Below, in pieces: positions 52,146-60,950 of a DNA stretch of 64,000 nucleotides. The notes below the pieces were generated by a model that searched no databases, was not told where the DNA came from, and saw nothing but the letters and a program-made list of their open reading frames with translations. The position numbers and the translations under genes were made by a program. Numbering within the stretch: the stretch's first letter is position 1; the number at the start of each line of letters is the position of its first letter. The DNA comes from JAXGOI01 sp040767605 (GTDB lineage: Bacteria; Bacillota; Dehalobacteriia; UBA4068), in NCBI GenBank assembly GCA_040767605.1, contig JAXGOI010000001.1, positions 372,001 to 436,000 of the forward strand, given 5' to 3'.

Positions 52146-53546
52146 TTAATCTTTAGTCTCTTTTTTGGGGCAATCCCTGCGCTTATGCCATTCCTCAACC
52201 CAACCTTCTATATTCCTTTGTTTGCCCCTGGCTATACCCAGAGCATTTTCCGGAACATTTTGGGTAATGGTGGAGCCTGCCGCCACATGAGCATTTTTAC
52301 CTACCCTTACAGGGGCGATAAAATTACTGTTACTGCCGATAAAGGCCTCATCCTCTATAATTGTCTGGTATTTATTATAGCCGTCATAATTACAGGTTAT
52401 TGTACCGCAGCCTATATTCACTTTTTTGCCGATTAAGGCATCCCCCACATAGCTTAAATGGGGAACCTTGCTGCCGGTATCAATATGGGCCTTTTTCATT
52501 TCCACAAAACCCCCGACTTTGACAAAATCCGCCAATACGGTTCCCGGGCGAATATAGCTAAAGGGGCCGATATCACAATTATTCCCCGCCCGGCATTGAA
52601 TTACAAGGGCATTAACAACTTTGCCGCCGTCGCCGATTTGAGAATCCCGAATATCGCTATTGGGGCCGATTATGCAATTCTCTCCGATTACGGTATCCCC
52701 CCTTAAAAAGCAATTAGGCTCTATAATGGTATCTATACCGACTTTGCAATCACTTTCTATATAGGTTGTTTCAGGGTCAATAATAGTTACCCCAGCCTCC
52801 ATAAGCTGCCGGTTTTTAATTTGGCGCATAATTGCCGAGGCCTGAGCCAGCTGAATTCTGTCATTTATACCCAAAACCTGGGTAATATCCCCCATAGGCA
52901 GGGCGTTTACAGTTTTACCTTCCTTTACAAGGGCTCCGATTAAATCTGTAATATAATATTCCCCCTGGGCATTTCTGTTTTCCAGATTATTAATTAAGGG
53001 GAGAATATCCTCCAGGCAAAAACAATATGTCCCGGTATTTATTTCTTTAATACCCAGCTCCTGAGGATTGGCATCTTTTTGCTCAACAATAGCCTTTAAA
53101 TTGCCGTCTTCACCCCTTATAAGGCGGCCATAGCCTGAAGGCTCGGGCAAAAAGGCCGAAAGTACGGTACAGGAGGCCTTGGTCTTTAAAAAGAAATTAT
53201 AAAGCTCTTTTAGGGTTTCCCCCCGAAGTAAAGGCGTATCTCCGCATAAAACCATAATATCCCGACAGCCCTTTTTTAATGAGGGTATAGCCAGCTGCAG
53301 AGCATGGCCGGTACCTAATTGAGGGCTTTGTACGGCATACTCTAGGCCGCCTCCCAGAGCTTTTTTTACTTCATCGGCCTCATGCCCCACCACCAGGACG
53401 ATTTGACCCGCGCCGCTGCCTCTGGCGGCCTCTATGGCATAGGCTGCCATAGCTTTGCCGTTTACCTTATGCAAAACCTTAGGTAATTGGGAGCGCATTC
53501 TGGTGCCTTTGCCGGCGGCCAGGATAATTGCTGTCAATAGGGACAT
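52146..53546 (-). CDS. glmU: Bifunctional UDP-GlcNAc pyrophosphorylase / GlcN-1-P acetyltransferase
   Basis: Enzyme of 466 residues making UDP-GlcNAc for the cell wall. N-terminal uridyltransferase: AIILAAGKGTRMRSQLPKVLHKVNGK, with VLCGDTPLL. C-terminal left-handed beta helix (from about 250) with hexapeptide repeats and the active-site region FVEMKKAHID...HLSYVGDA. ATG has AAAGGGGGAG. Between spoVG and prs as usual. Confidence 0.96.
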   Translation of the reverse strand: MSLLTAIILAAGKGTRMRSQLPKVLHKVNGKAMAAYAIEAARGSGAGQIVLVVGHEADEVKKALGGGLEYAVQSPQLGTGHALQLAIPSLKKGCRDIMVLCGDTPLLRGETLKELYNFFLKTKASCTVLSAFLPEPSGYGRLIRGEDGNLKAIVEQKDANPQELGIKEINTGTYCFCLEDILPLINNLENRNAQGEYYITDLIGALVKEGKTVNALPMGDITQVLGINDRIQLAQASAIMRQIKNRQLMEAGVTIIDPETTYIESDCKVGIDTIIEPNCFLRGDTVIGENCIIGPNSDIRDSQIGDGGKVVNALVIQCRAGNNCDIGPFSYIRPGTVLADFVKVGGFVEMKKAHIDTGSKVPHLSYVGDALIGKKVNIGCGTITCNYDGYNKYQTIIEDEAFIGSNSNFIAPVRVGKNAHVAAGSTITQNVPENALGIARGKQRNIEGWVEEWHKRRDCPKKETKD

Positions 53547-53666
53547 CTAACTCCCCCTTTATTTTCTTTATGATTATATTATACTACAAAAAGGGGCCGG
53601 AGCGCTATGGATTAACACCATTAAGAATAAAATAAAAACTTATTAAAGCAAAAGCTTTAGCAGTTA

Positions 53667-53702
53667 AAAAAGGCAATTATTTAAGCTAATAATTGCCTTT
53701 TT
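53667..53702. terminator. Intrinsic terminator after spoVG
   Basis: Perfect 15-bp stem (53667-53681 with 53688-53702), core AAGGCAATTATT, loop of six bases, A/T tails on both sides. Confidence 0.8.
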
Positions 53703-53751
53703 AATGATTGCTTTTTTATAGAATAGATCCGGCCTGGTTTTCTCTTATGTT

Positions 53752-54057
53752 TTATGCCTCCGGGGGAATATCCGGGTTTAATTCCCCGTTTCTATCTGCT
53801 TCTTCTAAAGCCTGATAATAAGCCTTTAAAACTTCATTTTGAATAATCTCCCTTAAGCCCTGATTAATGGGGTGAGCAATGCTTCTGAATTCGCCCTCTG
53901 CGGTTTTACGGCTGGGCATGGCAACAAAAAGCCCCTTATGGCCTTCTATAACTTTAATATCATGTACAACAAAAGAATTATCGAAAGTAACGGAGACTAT
54001 AGTTTTAAGCTTCCCCTCCGGAAAGAGCCTTCTTACCCTAATACCGGTAATATCCAT
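53752..54057 (-). CDS. spoVG: SpoVG regulator
   Basis: Small nucleic-acid-binding regulator of 101 residues: [11 protein letters not shown] at the start, [31 protein letters not shown] and the FRSIAHPIN run are family hallmarks. In Bacillus it acts in septation and spore development. ATG has GGGAGGGTG. Preceded by a sigma-H-type promoter at 54115-54144. Confidence 0.96.
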   Translation of the reverse strand: MDITGIRVRRLFPEGKLKTIVSVTFDNSFVVHDIKVIEGHKGLFVAMPSRKTAEGEFRSIAHPINQGLREIIQNEVLKAYYQALEEADRNGELNPDIPPEA

Positions 54058-54114
54058 AAACTCACCCTCCCTGCATTTAATTATTGCAATATCCTGAAAG
54101 ATACTTGCACATTT

Positions 54115-54144
54115 AGATTCTGTAATATATAGGACAAATCCTTT
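54115..54144 (-). promoter_or_regulatory. Sigma-H-type promoter of spoVG
   Basis: Minus-strand AAAGGATTT (54144-54136), 12 bases, ACAGAATCT (54123-54115). This fits the sigma-H pattern RnAGGAwWW-N11/12-RnnGAATww except one position. Bacillus spoVG is a classic sigma-H gene. Confidence 0.7.
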
Positions 54145-54289
54145 ATTGCTTATAAAATTTTACCAATTAAAATATGCATTTTATTCCTCTCTTTAAGGCA
54201 AAATATTATTTAAAAAGGCTGATTATATACATGCTTTTAATAAATTATATATATTTTAAACAAAAACCAATAAAAAATTCCTCAAATCC

Positions 54290-54318
54290 TTTTCAAAGAC
54301 AAAATTAAGGTATATAAT
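54290..54318 (+). promoter_or_regulatory. Sigma-A-like promoter of the mgtE leader
   Basis: TTTTCA (54290-54295), 17-base spacer, TATAAT (54313-54318), placed just before the M-box. Confidence 0.65.
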
Positions 54319-54329
54319 AAATATATATT

Positions 54330-54486
54330 CCATTCGTTAGGTGAGGTTACCGTACAAAAATACGCTACTGCCCTGAAATATCGAGAGATAGCCAAGGGTC
54401 AGCAGGGGGTATCGGCTTAAGGTATTCCCTAATGTAGCTAGGGCAGCGCCCTTACGTTGTATAGAGCCAAAGCTTTCACGAGGGGC
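54330..54486 (+). promoter_or_regulatory. M-box (ykoK) magnesium riboswitch aptamer
   Basis: Contains the hallmark blocks in order: CGTTAGGTGAGG, ACGCTACTGCCC, GAAATATCGAGAGATAGCC, AAGGGTCAGCAG, GCTAGGGCAGCGCCC and AGAGCCAAAGCTTTCACGAG. The ends can pair as P1 (TTCGT with ACGAG). It binds Mg2+ and usually lowers expression of magnesium importers when Mg2+ is high. The gene downstream is mgtE. Confidence 0.92.
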
Positions 54487-54506
54487 CGGATTATATTTTT
54501 TATTAG

Positions 54507-54540
54507 TCCTTGCCCATAATGGGCAAGGAATATTAATTTT
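54507..54540 (+). terminator. Hairpin between M-box and leader ORF
   Basis: Stem TCCTTGCCCAT/ATGGGCAAGGA (54507-54517, 54519-54529) followed by ATATTAATTTT. It is the best candidate for the riboswitch's terminator, though the T-tract is interrupted. Confidence 0.55.
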
Positions 54541-54551
54541 GGAGGTGAATT

Positions 54552-54656
54552 ATGGACAGCGGCCCTATACGAAGTACCGGGAATTTATTTATCGGGGGGT
54601 TTGCTGCACTAATCGCCTTTGCCAAAACCTCCCTCAAGGAGGCTATTTTTATTTAG
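54552..54656 (+). CDS. 34-codon leader peptide ORF upstream of mgtE
   Basis: ATG at 54552 follows GGAGGTGAATT, an excellent ribosome site, and the frame stops at TAG 54654-54656. The peptide begins MDSGPIRSTGNLF and has a hydrophobic middle (FIGGFAALIAF) and a basic/acidic KTSLKEA stretch before AIFI. Its last third overlaps segments 1 and 2 of an attenuator-like set of complementary sequences. I know of no named family. It is either a regulatory leader peptide or a small membrane peptide. Confidence 0.6.
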   Translation: MDSGPIRSTGNLFIGGFAALIAFAKTSLKEAIFI

Positions 54657-54726
54657 CAATTAAAAATTGAAATAAATTGGCTTTAATGCTATGGAAATTA
54701 GCCTCCTTTCATACCTGATAAGGAGG
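54628..54726 (+). promoter_or_regulatory. Attenuator-like alternating hairpins before mgtE
   Basis: Four complementary segments: 1, CCTCC (54628-54632); 2, AAGGAGGCTA (54636-54645); 3, TAGCCTCCTT (54699-54708); 4, AAGGAGG (54720-54726), the mgtE ribosome site. 1:2 forms a hairpin followed by CTATTTTTATTT; 2:3 pairs over 10 bp; 3:4 hides the mgtE ribosome site over 7 bp. The pairings exclude each other. Confidence 0.6.
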
Positions 54727-54733
54727 GATTACT

Positions 54734-56065
54734 GTGGATATTAACAGAGTAAAAGAATTATTGCAGGAAAAGAACTACGCTCTTATTAAAAAGGAATTAC
54801 TTGACGAGCAATTTGCAGATATTGCCGAGCTTTTTGATTATTTGGATGCCAAAACAGCTATTTTAATTTTTCGCCTTTTACCTAAAGAGGTTGCCGCCGA
54901 TGTTTTCGCTTATTTATCCCCGGAGGGGCAATCCAAGCTCTCCATGCACATTAATGAGGAGGAGCTTCACTATATTTTAGAAGAGCTTTCCTTTGACGAT
55001 AAAATAGATTTTATTGAGGAAATGCCGGCAAATGTTGTTAAAAGAATTTTAAAAAACGCCCCTGAAGGCGAAAGAAAGCTCATTAATATCTTTTTAAATT
55101 ACCCGGATGATTCCGCCGGCAGCATTATGACAATTGAGCTGGTTTCCTTAAAAAAGGAAATGACCGTTCAGGAGGCCCTGGATAAAATCCGCCGGGAATA
55201 CCTTAATAAAGAAACCATATATACCTGCTATGTTACAGATTCCCAGCGCCATTTGGAGGGTATTGTTTCCCTAAGGGATTTAGTAATAGCCCAGCCGGAT
55301 CTTAAAATTTCCGCCATAATGAAGAAGGATATTATTTCCGTAACCACTTTAGACGATAAAGAATATGTGGCGGATTTAATTAAAAAATACGACCTTCTGG
55401 CTATTCCCGTTACCGATAATGAGCAGCGTTTAGTAGGGATTATTACCGTTGACGATATTGTTGATGTAATTGAAGAGGAAAACACCGAAGACTTCCATAA
55501 AATGGCTACGGTAGGTAAAATTGATATTAATCTTCTGGATGCAAGCCCCCTTTTACTGATAAAAAAACGCCTGCCCTGGCTTTTGGTTCTGGTATTTATG
55601 AATGTTTTTTCCGGAATAGGGATTGCCTATTTTGAAGAGACAATAAGCACTATTATTACTCTGGTTTTCTTCCTGCCCCTGCTTATAGACAGTGCTGGTA
55701 ATGCCGGGGCTCAGGCCTCTACCCTGATGATCAGGGCCATGGCCCTTGGGGATGTTGAAATTGGAGACTGGTTTAAGCTTTTCCGTAAAGAGGTGCTGGT
55801 TTCCGCATTTTTAGGCCTTACCATGGGCTTTGCGGTTTCATTTATCGGGGCCTACCGAGGCGGCATGGATATTGCCTTTGTAGTAGCACTATCTATGATT
55901 TTAGTTGTGCTGGTGGGCAGCACCATCGGCATGAGCCTGCCCTTCCTTTTAAGCAAGCTTAAAATTGACCCTGCCACGGCCAGCGGCCCTTTGGTAACCT
56001 CTATTGCGGATATAGCCGGCATTATGATATATTTTTCTATTGCAACCTGGTATTTGGGTATTTAG
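54734..56065 (+). CDS. mgtE: Magnesium transporter MgtE
   Basis: Mg2+ channel of 443 residues: MgtE N domain (1-130), two CBS domains (about 135-255) that sense cytoplasmic Mg2+, and a C-terminal membrane domain with about five helices (LLIDSAGNAGAQASTLMIRAMALG is the pore-region signature). GTG start at 54734 with AAGGAGGG. Controlled by the M-box upstream and probably by the leader ORF hairpins. Confidence 0.95.
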   Translation: MDINRVKELLQEKNYALIKKELLDEQFADIAELFDYLDAKTAILIFRLLPKEVAADVFAYLSPEGQSKLSMHINEEELHYILEELSFDDKIDFIEEMPANVVKRILKNAPEGERKLINIFLNYPDDSAGSIMTIELVSLKKEMTVQEALDKIRREYLNKETIYTCYVTDSQRHLEGIVSLRDLVIAQPDLKISAIMKKDIISVTTLDDKEYVADLIKKYDLLAIPVTDNEQRLVGIITVDDIVDVIEEENTEDFHKMATVGKIDINLLDASPLLLIKKRLPWLLVLVFMNVFSGIGIAYFEETISTIITLVFFLPLLIDSAGNAGAQASTLMIRAMALGDVEIGDWFKLFRKEVLVSAFLGLTMGFAVSFIGAYRGGMDIAFVVALSMILVVLVGSTIGMSLPFLLSKLKIDPATASGPLVTSIADIAGIMIYFSIATWYLGI

Positions 56066-56115
56066 TATTTATTATTTAGAGCTTTAATATGCTCTTTGCC
56101 GCCAAGCAAAAAATA

Positions 56116-56146
56116 AAAAGGCGCCTGTTTTCTTACAGGCGCTTTT
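56116..56146. terminator. Intrinsic terminator between convergent mgtE and ispE
   Basis: Stem GCGCCTGT/ACAGGCGC (56121-56128, 56135-56142) with A-run before and T-run after. Confidence 0.85.
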
Positions 56147-56150
56147 GTTT

Positions 56151-56993
56151 TTAAAGGGTTTGGGCTGTTCTTATAAAGGGCCAATCATTTTTTAAGGCCT
56201 CCGCTGCTTTTTTAGCCAAGGGCAGATTTTGAGCCAGGCCGAAAACTGTTGCCCCGCTGCCGCTCATTAAAGGGTAAAGCCCCAAAGAGGCCATATTTTC
56301 TTTAAGTTTTTTAATTACAGGGTATTTTTTTAGGGCGGCGGCCTCTAAATGATTTTCCATAAGGCTGCTTATTTTTATAATATCCCCTGTTTTTAAGGCC
56401 TTAATTAAATCCCCGGTCTTAATTTGGCTCTTGATATTTAATTTATCATACTCTTTAAAAATCTCCGGGGTAGAAACCCCCACCCCCGGGTTTGCCACCA
56501 CTAAATAATAAACCGGCAGGCCCTTAAGGGGTGTTAAAATTTCCCCTATGCCCCGGGCAAGGGCAGCTTCCCCCAGCAAACAAAAGGGAATATCCGCCCC
56601 TAAGGAAAGGCCCAGCCCCGCCAAATATTCATTATTAAGGCCCAGCTTAAAATAACGGTTGGCGGCCTTTAAAACTGCGGCGGCATCGGCAGAACCCCCG
56701 GCAAGCCCTGCCGATACAGGGATTTCTTTTTTTATTTTAATTTCCAGGCATTGATTAAGGCCCAAATCTTTTTTTAAAAGCAGCCAGGCTTTTAAGGCAA
56801 TATTTTTTTCATCCTGAGGCAAATTGCCATTAGAGATCAGGCTGTCTCTTTTGGCCTGAGTTATTGTAATGGTATCATAAAGGGAAACCCTTTGCATTAC
56901 TGTTTCTATAAAATGATAGCCGTCTTCCCTTAAGCCGGTTATTCCTAAAGACCAATTTATTTTTGCCGCCGCTAATTCCGTAAGGGTGTGCAA
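56151..56993 (-). CDS. ispE: 4-diphosphocytidyl-2-C-methyl-D-erythritol kinase
   Basis: GHMP kinase of 280 residues in the MEP isoprenoid pathway. Seen: AAAKINWSLGITGLREDGYH at the start, the ATP loop IPVSAGLAGGSADAAAVL, the GADIPFCLLG run and the C-terminal MSGSGATVFG. Start is TTG at 56993, seven bases after GGAGG. First of a convergent pair with mgtE. Confidence 0.95.
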   Translation of the reverse strand: MHTLTELAAAKINWSLGITGLREDGYHFIETVMQRVSLYDTITITQAKRDSLISNGNLPQDEKNIALKAWLLLKKDLGLNQCLEIKIKKEIPVSAGLAGGSADAAAVLKAANRYFKLGLNNEYLAGLGLSLGADIPFCLLGEAALARGIGEILTPLKGLPVYYLVVANPGVGVSTPEIFKEYDKLNIKSQIKTGDLIKALKTGDIIKISSLMENHLEAAALKKYPVIKKLKENMASLGLYPLMSGSGATVFGLAQNLPLAKKAAEALKNDWPFIRTAQTL

Positions 56994-57029
56994 AATAATA
57001 CCTCCACTATTTAATCCCGTTTTAATTTT

Positions 57030-58769
57030 TTATTTAAAATCTCTTAAAATCTCTGCCTTAAGCTTAAGATATTCCCGGGAAAAATAAGGGGGGCTTTGCC
57101 CCAAACCCTTTGTATCTAAAAGGCTGTTTTTTGTTAAGACTAAAATTGGGGGCGCCTGGAGCCTTTTGGCTACCCCTATGCCCTTATACATACGCCACCA
57201 GTATTCCAAATCCTCAATAAAGCTTTGGGGATTATTAAAAAGCTCTTGGGGCAAACCCTTGGCACAGCCAATCTTCTCCGCCAGGCAGCCCTCTAAATAC
57301 CAGGTAAAAATCTCTAAGGGATTTATTCCCCCCTCTACCCAGGAAGCTAAAAGATAATCATGATAGGGGTAAATTAAAGGGTCCCCCTTGCCTTCATCCA
57401 CTGCCTGCTTATGGGATAATTCCGCCGAGGGTCGCAGGGCGGCAATTTCCCTTAAAGGGCCGGCAGCGGTGGGGAAATATTTCCCCGCATAAGCCGTTGC
57501 ATCATAAACCTGATGCTTCCATAAATCCGCCAGGCAGGAAATTGCCCCGGCTAAATCTCCGTAAAATGTGGCATAACCCACGCTGGCCTCGGCCTTATTG
57601 CCATTGGATGTAAAAACGGCCCCCCAGGATGAGGCTATTGTGGCAAGAAGCCTTGCGGAACGGTCTCTGGCCTGCAAATTCTCCAGAGCTAAGGGGCCGG
57701 GGTTTAAATACCAAACCTCCCCTGCGGGGCTTTTTACGGGAGTATTTTTTAATTGCTTTAAGGTTAAGGCAACGGATTCTTCAATAGGCATAATTGTATA
57801 ATGGGTATTAAGGGCCTCCGCCAATTGGCCGGCCAGGCCCTTTGTGGTTTCGGAATTATAGCGGGAGGGCATATTAACCAGTAAAACATTCTCTTTACCT
57901 AAAGCCGCCGTATAAACACAGGCCACCAGGGCGGAATCTACCCCACCGGAAAGGCCGATAACGGCCCTTTTCCCCCCGATTTGAGCCATAAAATATTTTA
58001 CCCCAAAAACTAAAGCTTTAAATATAAGCTGCCCGGAATCCGCCTCCGGGGCGGTTTTACCCATATTGTCGCCGATAATCAGTAAATCCTCTTCAAGGAA
58101 GGCCCCTTTTGCCATAAGCCCTTTATTTTTATTATAGGCCTTGCTGCCCCCGGCCATAATATATACGGCCTTGCCGCTGCTTTGCAGGCCGGCCCCATTA
58201 ATATACAGGCCGCCCCCTTCCAAATAAGCGCCGGGCTCCAGTAATGCCAAATTAAAAGGAGCATTTGCCATATTTATTAATAAATCCGCCTTTACGGCTT
58301 TTTCAGGCAAAGGCTTTCCCTGCCAATCCCCCAGCAAAAGGCCGAGGGAATAAGATTTCCCTTTTAGGCTAAGGGTATTTACTAAAGAAGGCCCCTGGGG
58401 CGTAAAGGGCTCCCAGGCTCCATGTATATCCTCATCACCCATAAAAGGATTCAGCAAATTAAGGCTGCCGTTTTGAGCCAAATAACAGGTATTTATTAAA
58501 TGCCCCTGAGGGTTTAAAGCGATATTCCCGAAAATAAAGGCTGTATTCGGCCATTCTTTGGCTAAAGCCTCTCCGTAAAAAAGGCAATCCTCTATAAAAT
58601 CCCGCTGGTAAAAATACTCCCCCGCCAATAAGCCGGAAAGAGCCAGTTGAGGGAAAATAATAAGTTCGGCGCCGGCTTTTTCGGCCTTGGCAATAAATTC
58701 CCCCATATTACGGTAGTTTTTTTCCGGCTCCGCCGGAAATATTTGCATTTGTGCTAAAGCAATATTCAT
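57030..58769 (-). CDS. nadE: NAD synthetase with degenerate N-terminal nitrilase domain
   Basis: Protein of 579 residues. The C-terminal synthetase is intact: PP-loop GLSGGVDSALVACV near 270, NKAEASVGYATFYGD and LRPSAELSHKQ. The N-terminal glutaminase-type (nitrilase) domain keeps the fold (IALAQMQIFPAEPEKN) but the catalytic positions look lost: FPQLALSG has Gln for Glu, no Lys is found in the expected LxN region, and SLGLLLGDWQG has Gly where the Cys is expected. It probably uses free ammonia. ATG has AGGGTGGG. Confidence 0.9.
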   Translation of the reverse strand: MNIALAQMQIFPAEPEKNYRNMGEFIAKAEKAGAELIIFPQLALSGLLAGEYFYQRDFIEDCLFYGEALAKEWPNTAFIFGNIALNPQGHLINTCYLAQNGSLNLLNPFMGDEDIHGAWEPFTPQGPSLVNTLSLKGKSYSLGLLLGDWQGKPLPEKAVKADLLINMANAPFNLALLEPGAYLEGGGLYINGAGLQSSGKAVYIMAGGSKAYNKNKGLMAKGAFLEEDLLIIGDNMGKTAPEADSGQLIFKALVFGVKYFMAQIGGKRAVIGLSGGVDSALVACVYTAALGKENVLLVNMPSRYNSETTKGLAGQLAEALNTHYTIMPIEESVALTLKQLKNTPVKSPAGEVWYLNPGPLALENLQARDRSARLLATIASSWGAVFTSNGNKAEASVGYATFYGDLAGAISCLADLWKHQVYDATAYAGKYFPTAAGPLREIAALRPSAELSHKQAVDEGKGDPLIYPYHDYLLASWVEGGINPLEIFTWYLEGCLAEKIGCAKGLPQELFNNPQSFIEDLEYWWRMYKGIGVAKRLQAPPILVLTKNSLLDTKGLGQSPPYFSREYLKLKAEILRDFK

Positions 58770-58789
58770 ATTCCCACCCTTTCGGCAGT

Positions 58790-59617
58790 TCAGGCCTTTA
58801 AATCCCCGGTTTTTTCTTCAATTAGTTTTAATAATTGGGGCATGGCTTTTCTGGCGGCTATTTCCCCCATTTCCATACAGGCCTTAAGCATTTTCATATC
58901 TAAAAAGCCCACCGGCTTATTAATGGGGTTTAAAATAATATCCGCATCTATGGTTTGATTGGCATAGGAGATAATTTCCATAGAGCGCATAATAATTTCC
59001 ACCATATTTTTGGGCTCGGTATAATTGGGGGTATTCAGGCAGACCCCAATTACTATATCCGCCCCTAAAGACCGCAAAACTCCCCCCGGCACATCATCCA
59101 GTAAAAAACCGTCCACTAAAAGCATATCCCCCAGCCTAACCGGGGTAAGAGCCCCCGGCACGGCGGAAGAAGCCCTTACCGCAAGGGCCATATCCCCTTC
59201 CTCAAAGATATATTTACGCCAGTTTATAATATCTACGGCAATTATCCTTAAGGGGATTTTCGCATCCTGAATTTTAGCCCCTTTTGTGCAAACGCTTACT
59301 AATTCCTGATAGCCCATAGCAGGTATCATTCCATATCTGCCGGGGCGGACTTTAAAAAGGGCTTCCATATCAAATTCATTAAATAAAAGCTCCATATTGC
59401 GCCAATTATGGCCGCAAGCATATAAAGCCGCCACAAAGGAGCCTATGGAGGTGCCTGAAACCAGATGTGGCTTTATGCCGTATTCATCCAGAACTTTTAA
59501 TACCCCGACATGGGCCGCTCCCTTTGATGCCCCGCCCCCCAGGGCAAGGCCTATTTTAAGCTCCTTTTTATTTTCTTTTTCTTTATTATTAGGCATCTTT
59601 ATTTGTAAATCAGGCAT
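58790..59617 (-). CDS. Patatin-like phospholipase family protein
   Basis: Serine lipase fold of 275 residues (RssA/YlbK type). Oxyanion motif GLALGGGASKGAAHVG near 24, nucleophile GTSIGSF, and the dyad Asp in LLVDGFLLDDVPG (DG-F instead of DGG). Cytoplasmic by sequence. Substrate unknown. ATG at 59617 has GGGGAGG. Follows dapL on the same strand after a hairpin. Confidence 0.88.
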   Translation of the reverse strand: MPDLQIKMPNNKEKENKKELKIGLALGGGASKGAAHVGVLKVLDEYGIKPHLVSGTSIGSFVAALYACGHNWRNMELLFNEFDMEALFKVRPGRYGMIPAMGYQELVSVCTKGAKIQDAKIPLRIIAVDIINWRKYIFEEGDMALAVRASSAVPGALTPVRLGDMLLVDGFLLDDVPGGVLRSLGADIVIGVCLNTPNYTEPKNMVEIIMRSMEIISYANQTIDADIILNPINKPVGFLDMKMLKACMEMGEIAARKAMPQLLKLIEEKTGDLKA

Positions 59618-59657
59618 AAAATAACCTCCCCAAAAAAGAGGGTAATATTTAGCGCAA

Positions 59658-59682
59658 AAGACATCTGCAGTGCAGATGCCTT
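59658..59682 (-). terminator. Intrinsic terminator after dapL
   Basis: Stem CATCTGCA/TGCAGATG (59662-59669, 59671-59678) extended by A and T flanks; minus-strand tail TCTTTTG. Confidence 0.6.
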
Positions 59683-59710
59683 TTAAGTTTATATTTTAAG
59701 CAAGCCTTAC

Positions 59711-60886
59711 TTAAAAGCTTACTTTGCCCAAAGTCTTTTTAAGCCTCTCTATGGCTTCCCGCATCCGGCTTTCTTCCACTGTTAATGTGGCTCTGAAATA
59801 GCCCTCGCCGCATTCCCCGTAGCCGTTGCCGGGGGTAATAATAACTCCCGCCTCTTCTAAAACCTTTTCGGCAAAGCCGGCGGAGGTATAACCTTTAGGA
59901 ACCGGAGCCCAAAGATAAAATGTTGCCTTAGGCATAGGCAAATTCCAGCCAATTTCGTTTAAACCCCCTACCAGAATATTTCTTCTGGCGGCATAAATGC
60001 TTTTTAGCTCATTTATAGTATCATCCGGGTTTTTTAAGCCCGCAATACCCGCATATTGAATAGATTGAAAGGCGCCTGAATCCACATTGGATTTATACCT
60101 TGCCAAAGTAGCCACAACCTGCGAATTGCCTACCATATAGCCTATGCGCCAGCCTGTCATATTAAAAAACTTGGAGCAGGAGCTGAATTCCACAGCCACC
60201 TCTTTAGCCCCGGGGATTTCTAAAATACTGGGGGCTATATAGCCGTCATAAGTCATTTCCGAATAGGCATTATCATGGCAGAGGATTAAATCATGCTCTT
60301 TGGCAAAATCCACCGCCTCTTTAAAAAAGTCTAAATCCGCAACGGCCCCGGTGGGGTTATTGGGATAGTTTAACCATATAAGTTTGGCTTTAGCCAAAAT
60401 ATCCTTAGGGATGGCCTTTAAATCCGGGAGGAAATTATTTTCGGCCAAAAGGGGCATATAATAAGGCTCGGCCCCGGCCAGCATGGCGGCGGTACTGTAT
60501 ACAGGGTAGCCGGGATCCGGCACCAGCACAATATCCCCGGGCTCGGCATAGCAATAATGAATATTGGCAATCCCTTCCTTGGAGCCTATAAGGGTGCAAA
60601 CCTCATTTTTAGGGTTAATTTCCACCCCAAACCGCGCGGCATAAAAATCCGCAACGGCCTGCCGGAAGGAAAGCATACCCACGGAAGAAGGGTATTGATG
60701 GTTTTCAGTATTATTCAGGCTTTCTACCATAGCTTTAATGATAAAATCAGGGGTGGGGCGGTCCGGGTCACCTATACCCAGGCTGATTATATCCACCCCT
60801 TTTTCCTTTGCCTGGGCAATTTTTTCCTCTATGCGGGCGAAAAGATAAGGGGGTATTGTTGTCATTCTTTTTGCTTGGGGTTTCAC
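59711..60886 (-). CDS. dapL: LL-diaminopimelate aminotransferase
   Basis: PLP aminotransferase of 391 residues, converting tetrahydrodipicolinate directly to LL-diaminopimelate in lysine and cell-wall synthesis. Seen: [14 protein letters not shown], the [12 protein letters not shown] region, [11 protein letters not shown], and the PLP lysine in [19 protein letters not shown] start at 60886 with AGGAGG. DapF lies just upstream, which supports this assignment over a generic class I aminotransferase. Confidence 0.92.
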   Translation of the reverse strand: MKPQAKRMTTIPPYLFARIEEKIAQAKEKGVDIISLGIGDPDRPTPDFIIKAMVESLNNTENHQYPSSVGMLSFRQAVADFYAARFGVEINPKNEVCTLIGSKEGIANIHYCYAEPGDIVLVPDPGYPVYSTAAMLAGAEPYYMPLLAENNFLPDLKAIPKDILAKAKLIWLNYPNNPTGAVADLDFFKEAVDFAKEHDLILCHDNAYSEMTYDGYIAPSILEIPGAKEVAVEFSSCSKFFNMTGWRIGYMVGNSQVVATLARYKSNVDSGAFQSIQYAGIAGLKNPDDTINELKSIYAARRNILVGGLNEIGWNLPMPKATFYLWAPVPKGYTSAGFAEKVLEEAGVIITPGNGYGECGEGYFRATLTVEESRMREAIERLKKTLGKVSF

Positions 60887-60913
60887 TAATAAATCCTCCT
60901 TTAAAAGATATAT

Positions 60914-60947
60914 AAAAACAGGCTTAAATAAACTTTAAAAACCTGCC
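60914..60947 (-). terminator. Possible weak terminator between dapF and dapL
   Basis: Imperfect stem with CAGG/CCTG ends and an A/T inner stem, then TTTTTATA on the minus strand. Partial termination would lower dapL relative to dapF. Confidence 0.4.
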
Positions 60948-60950
60948 TTA

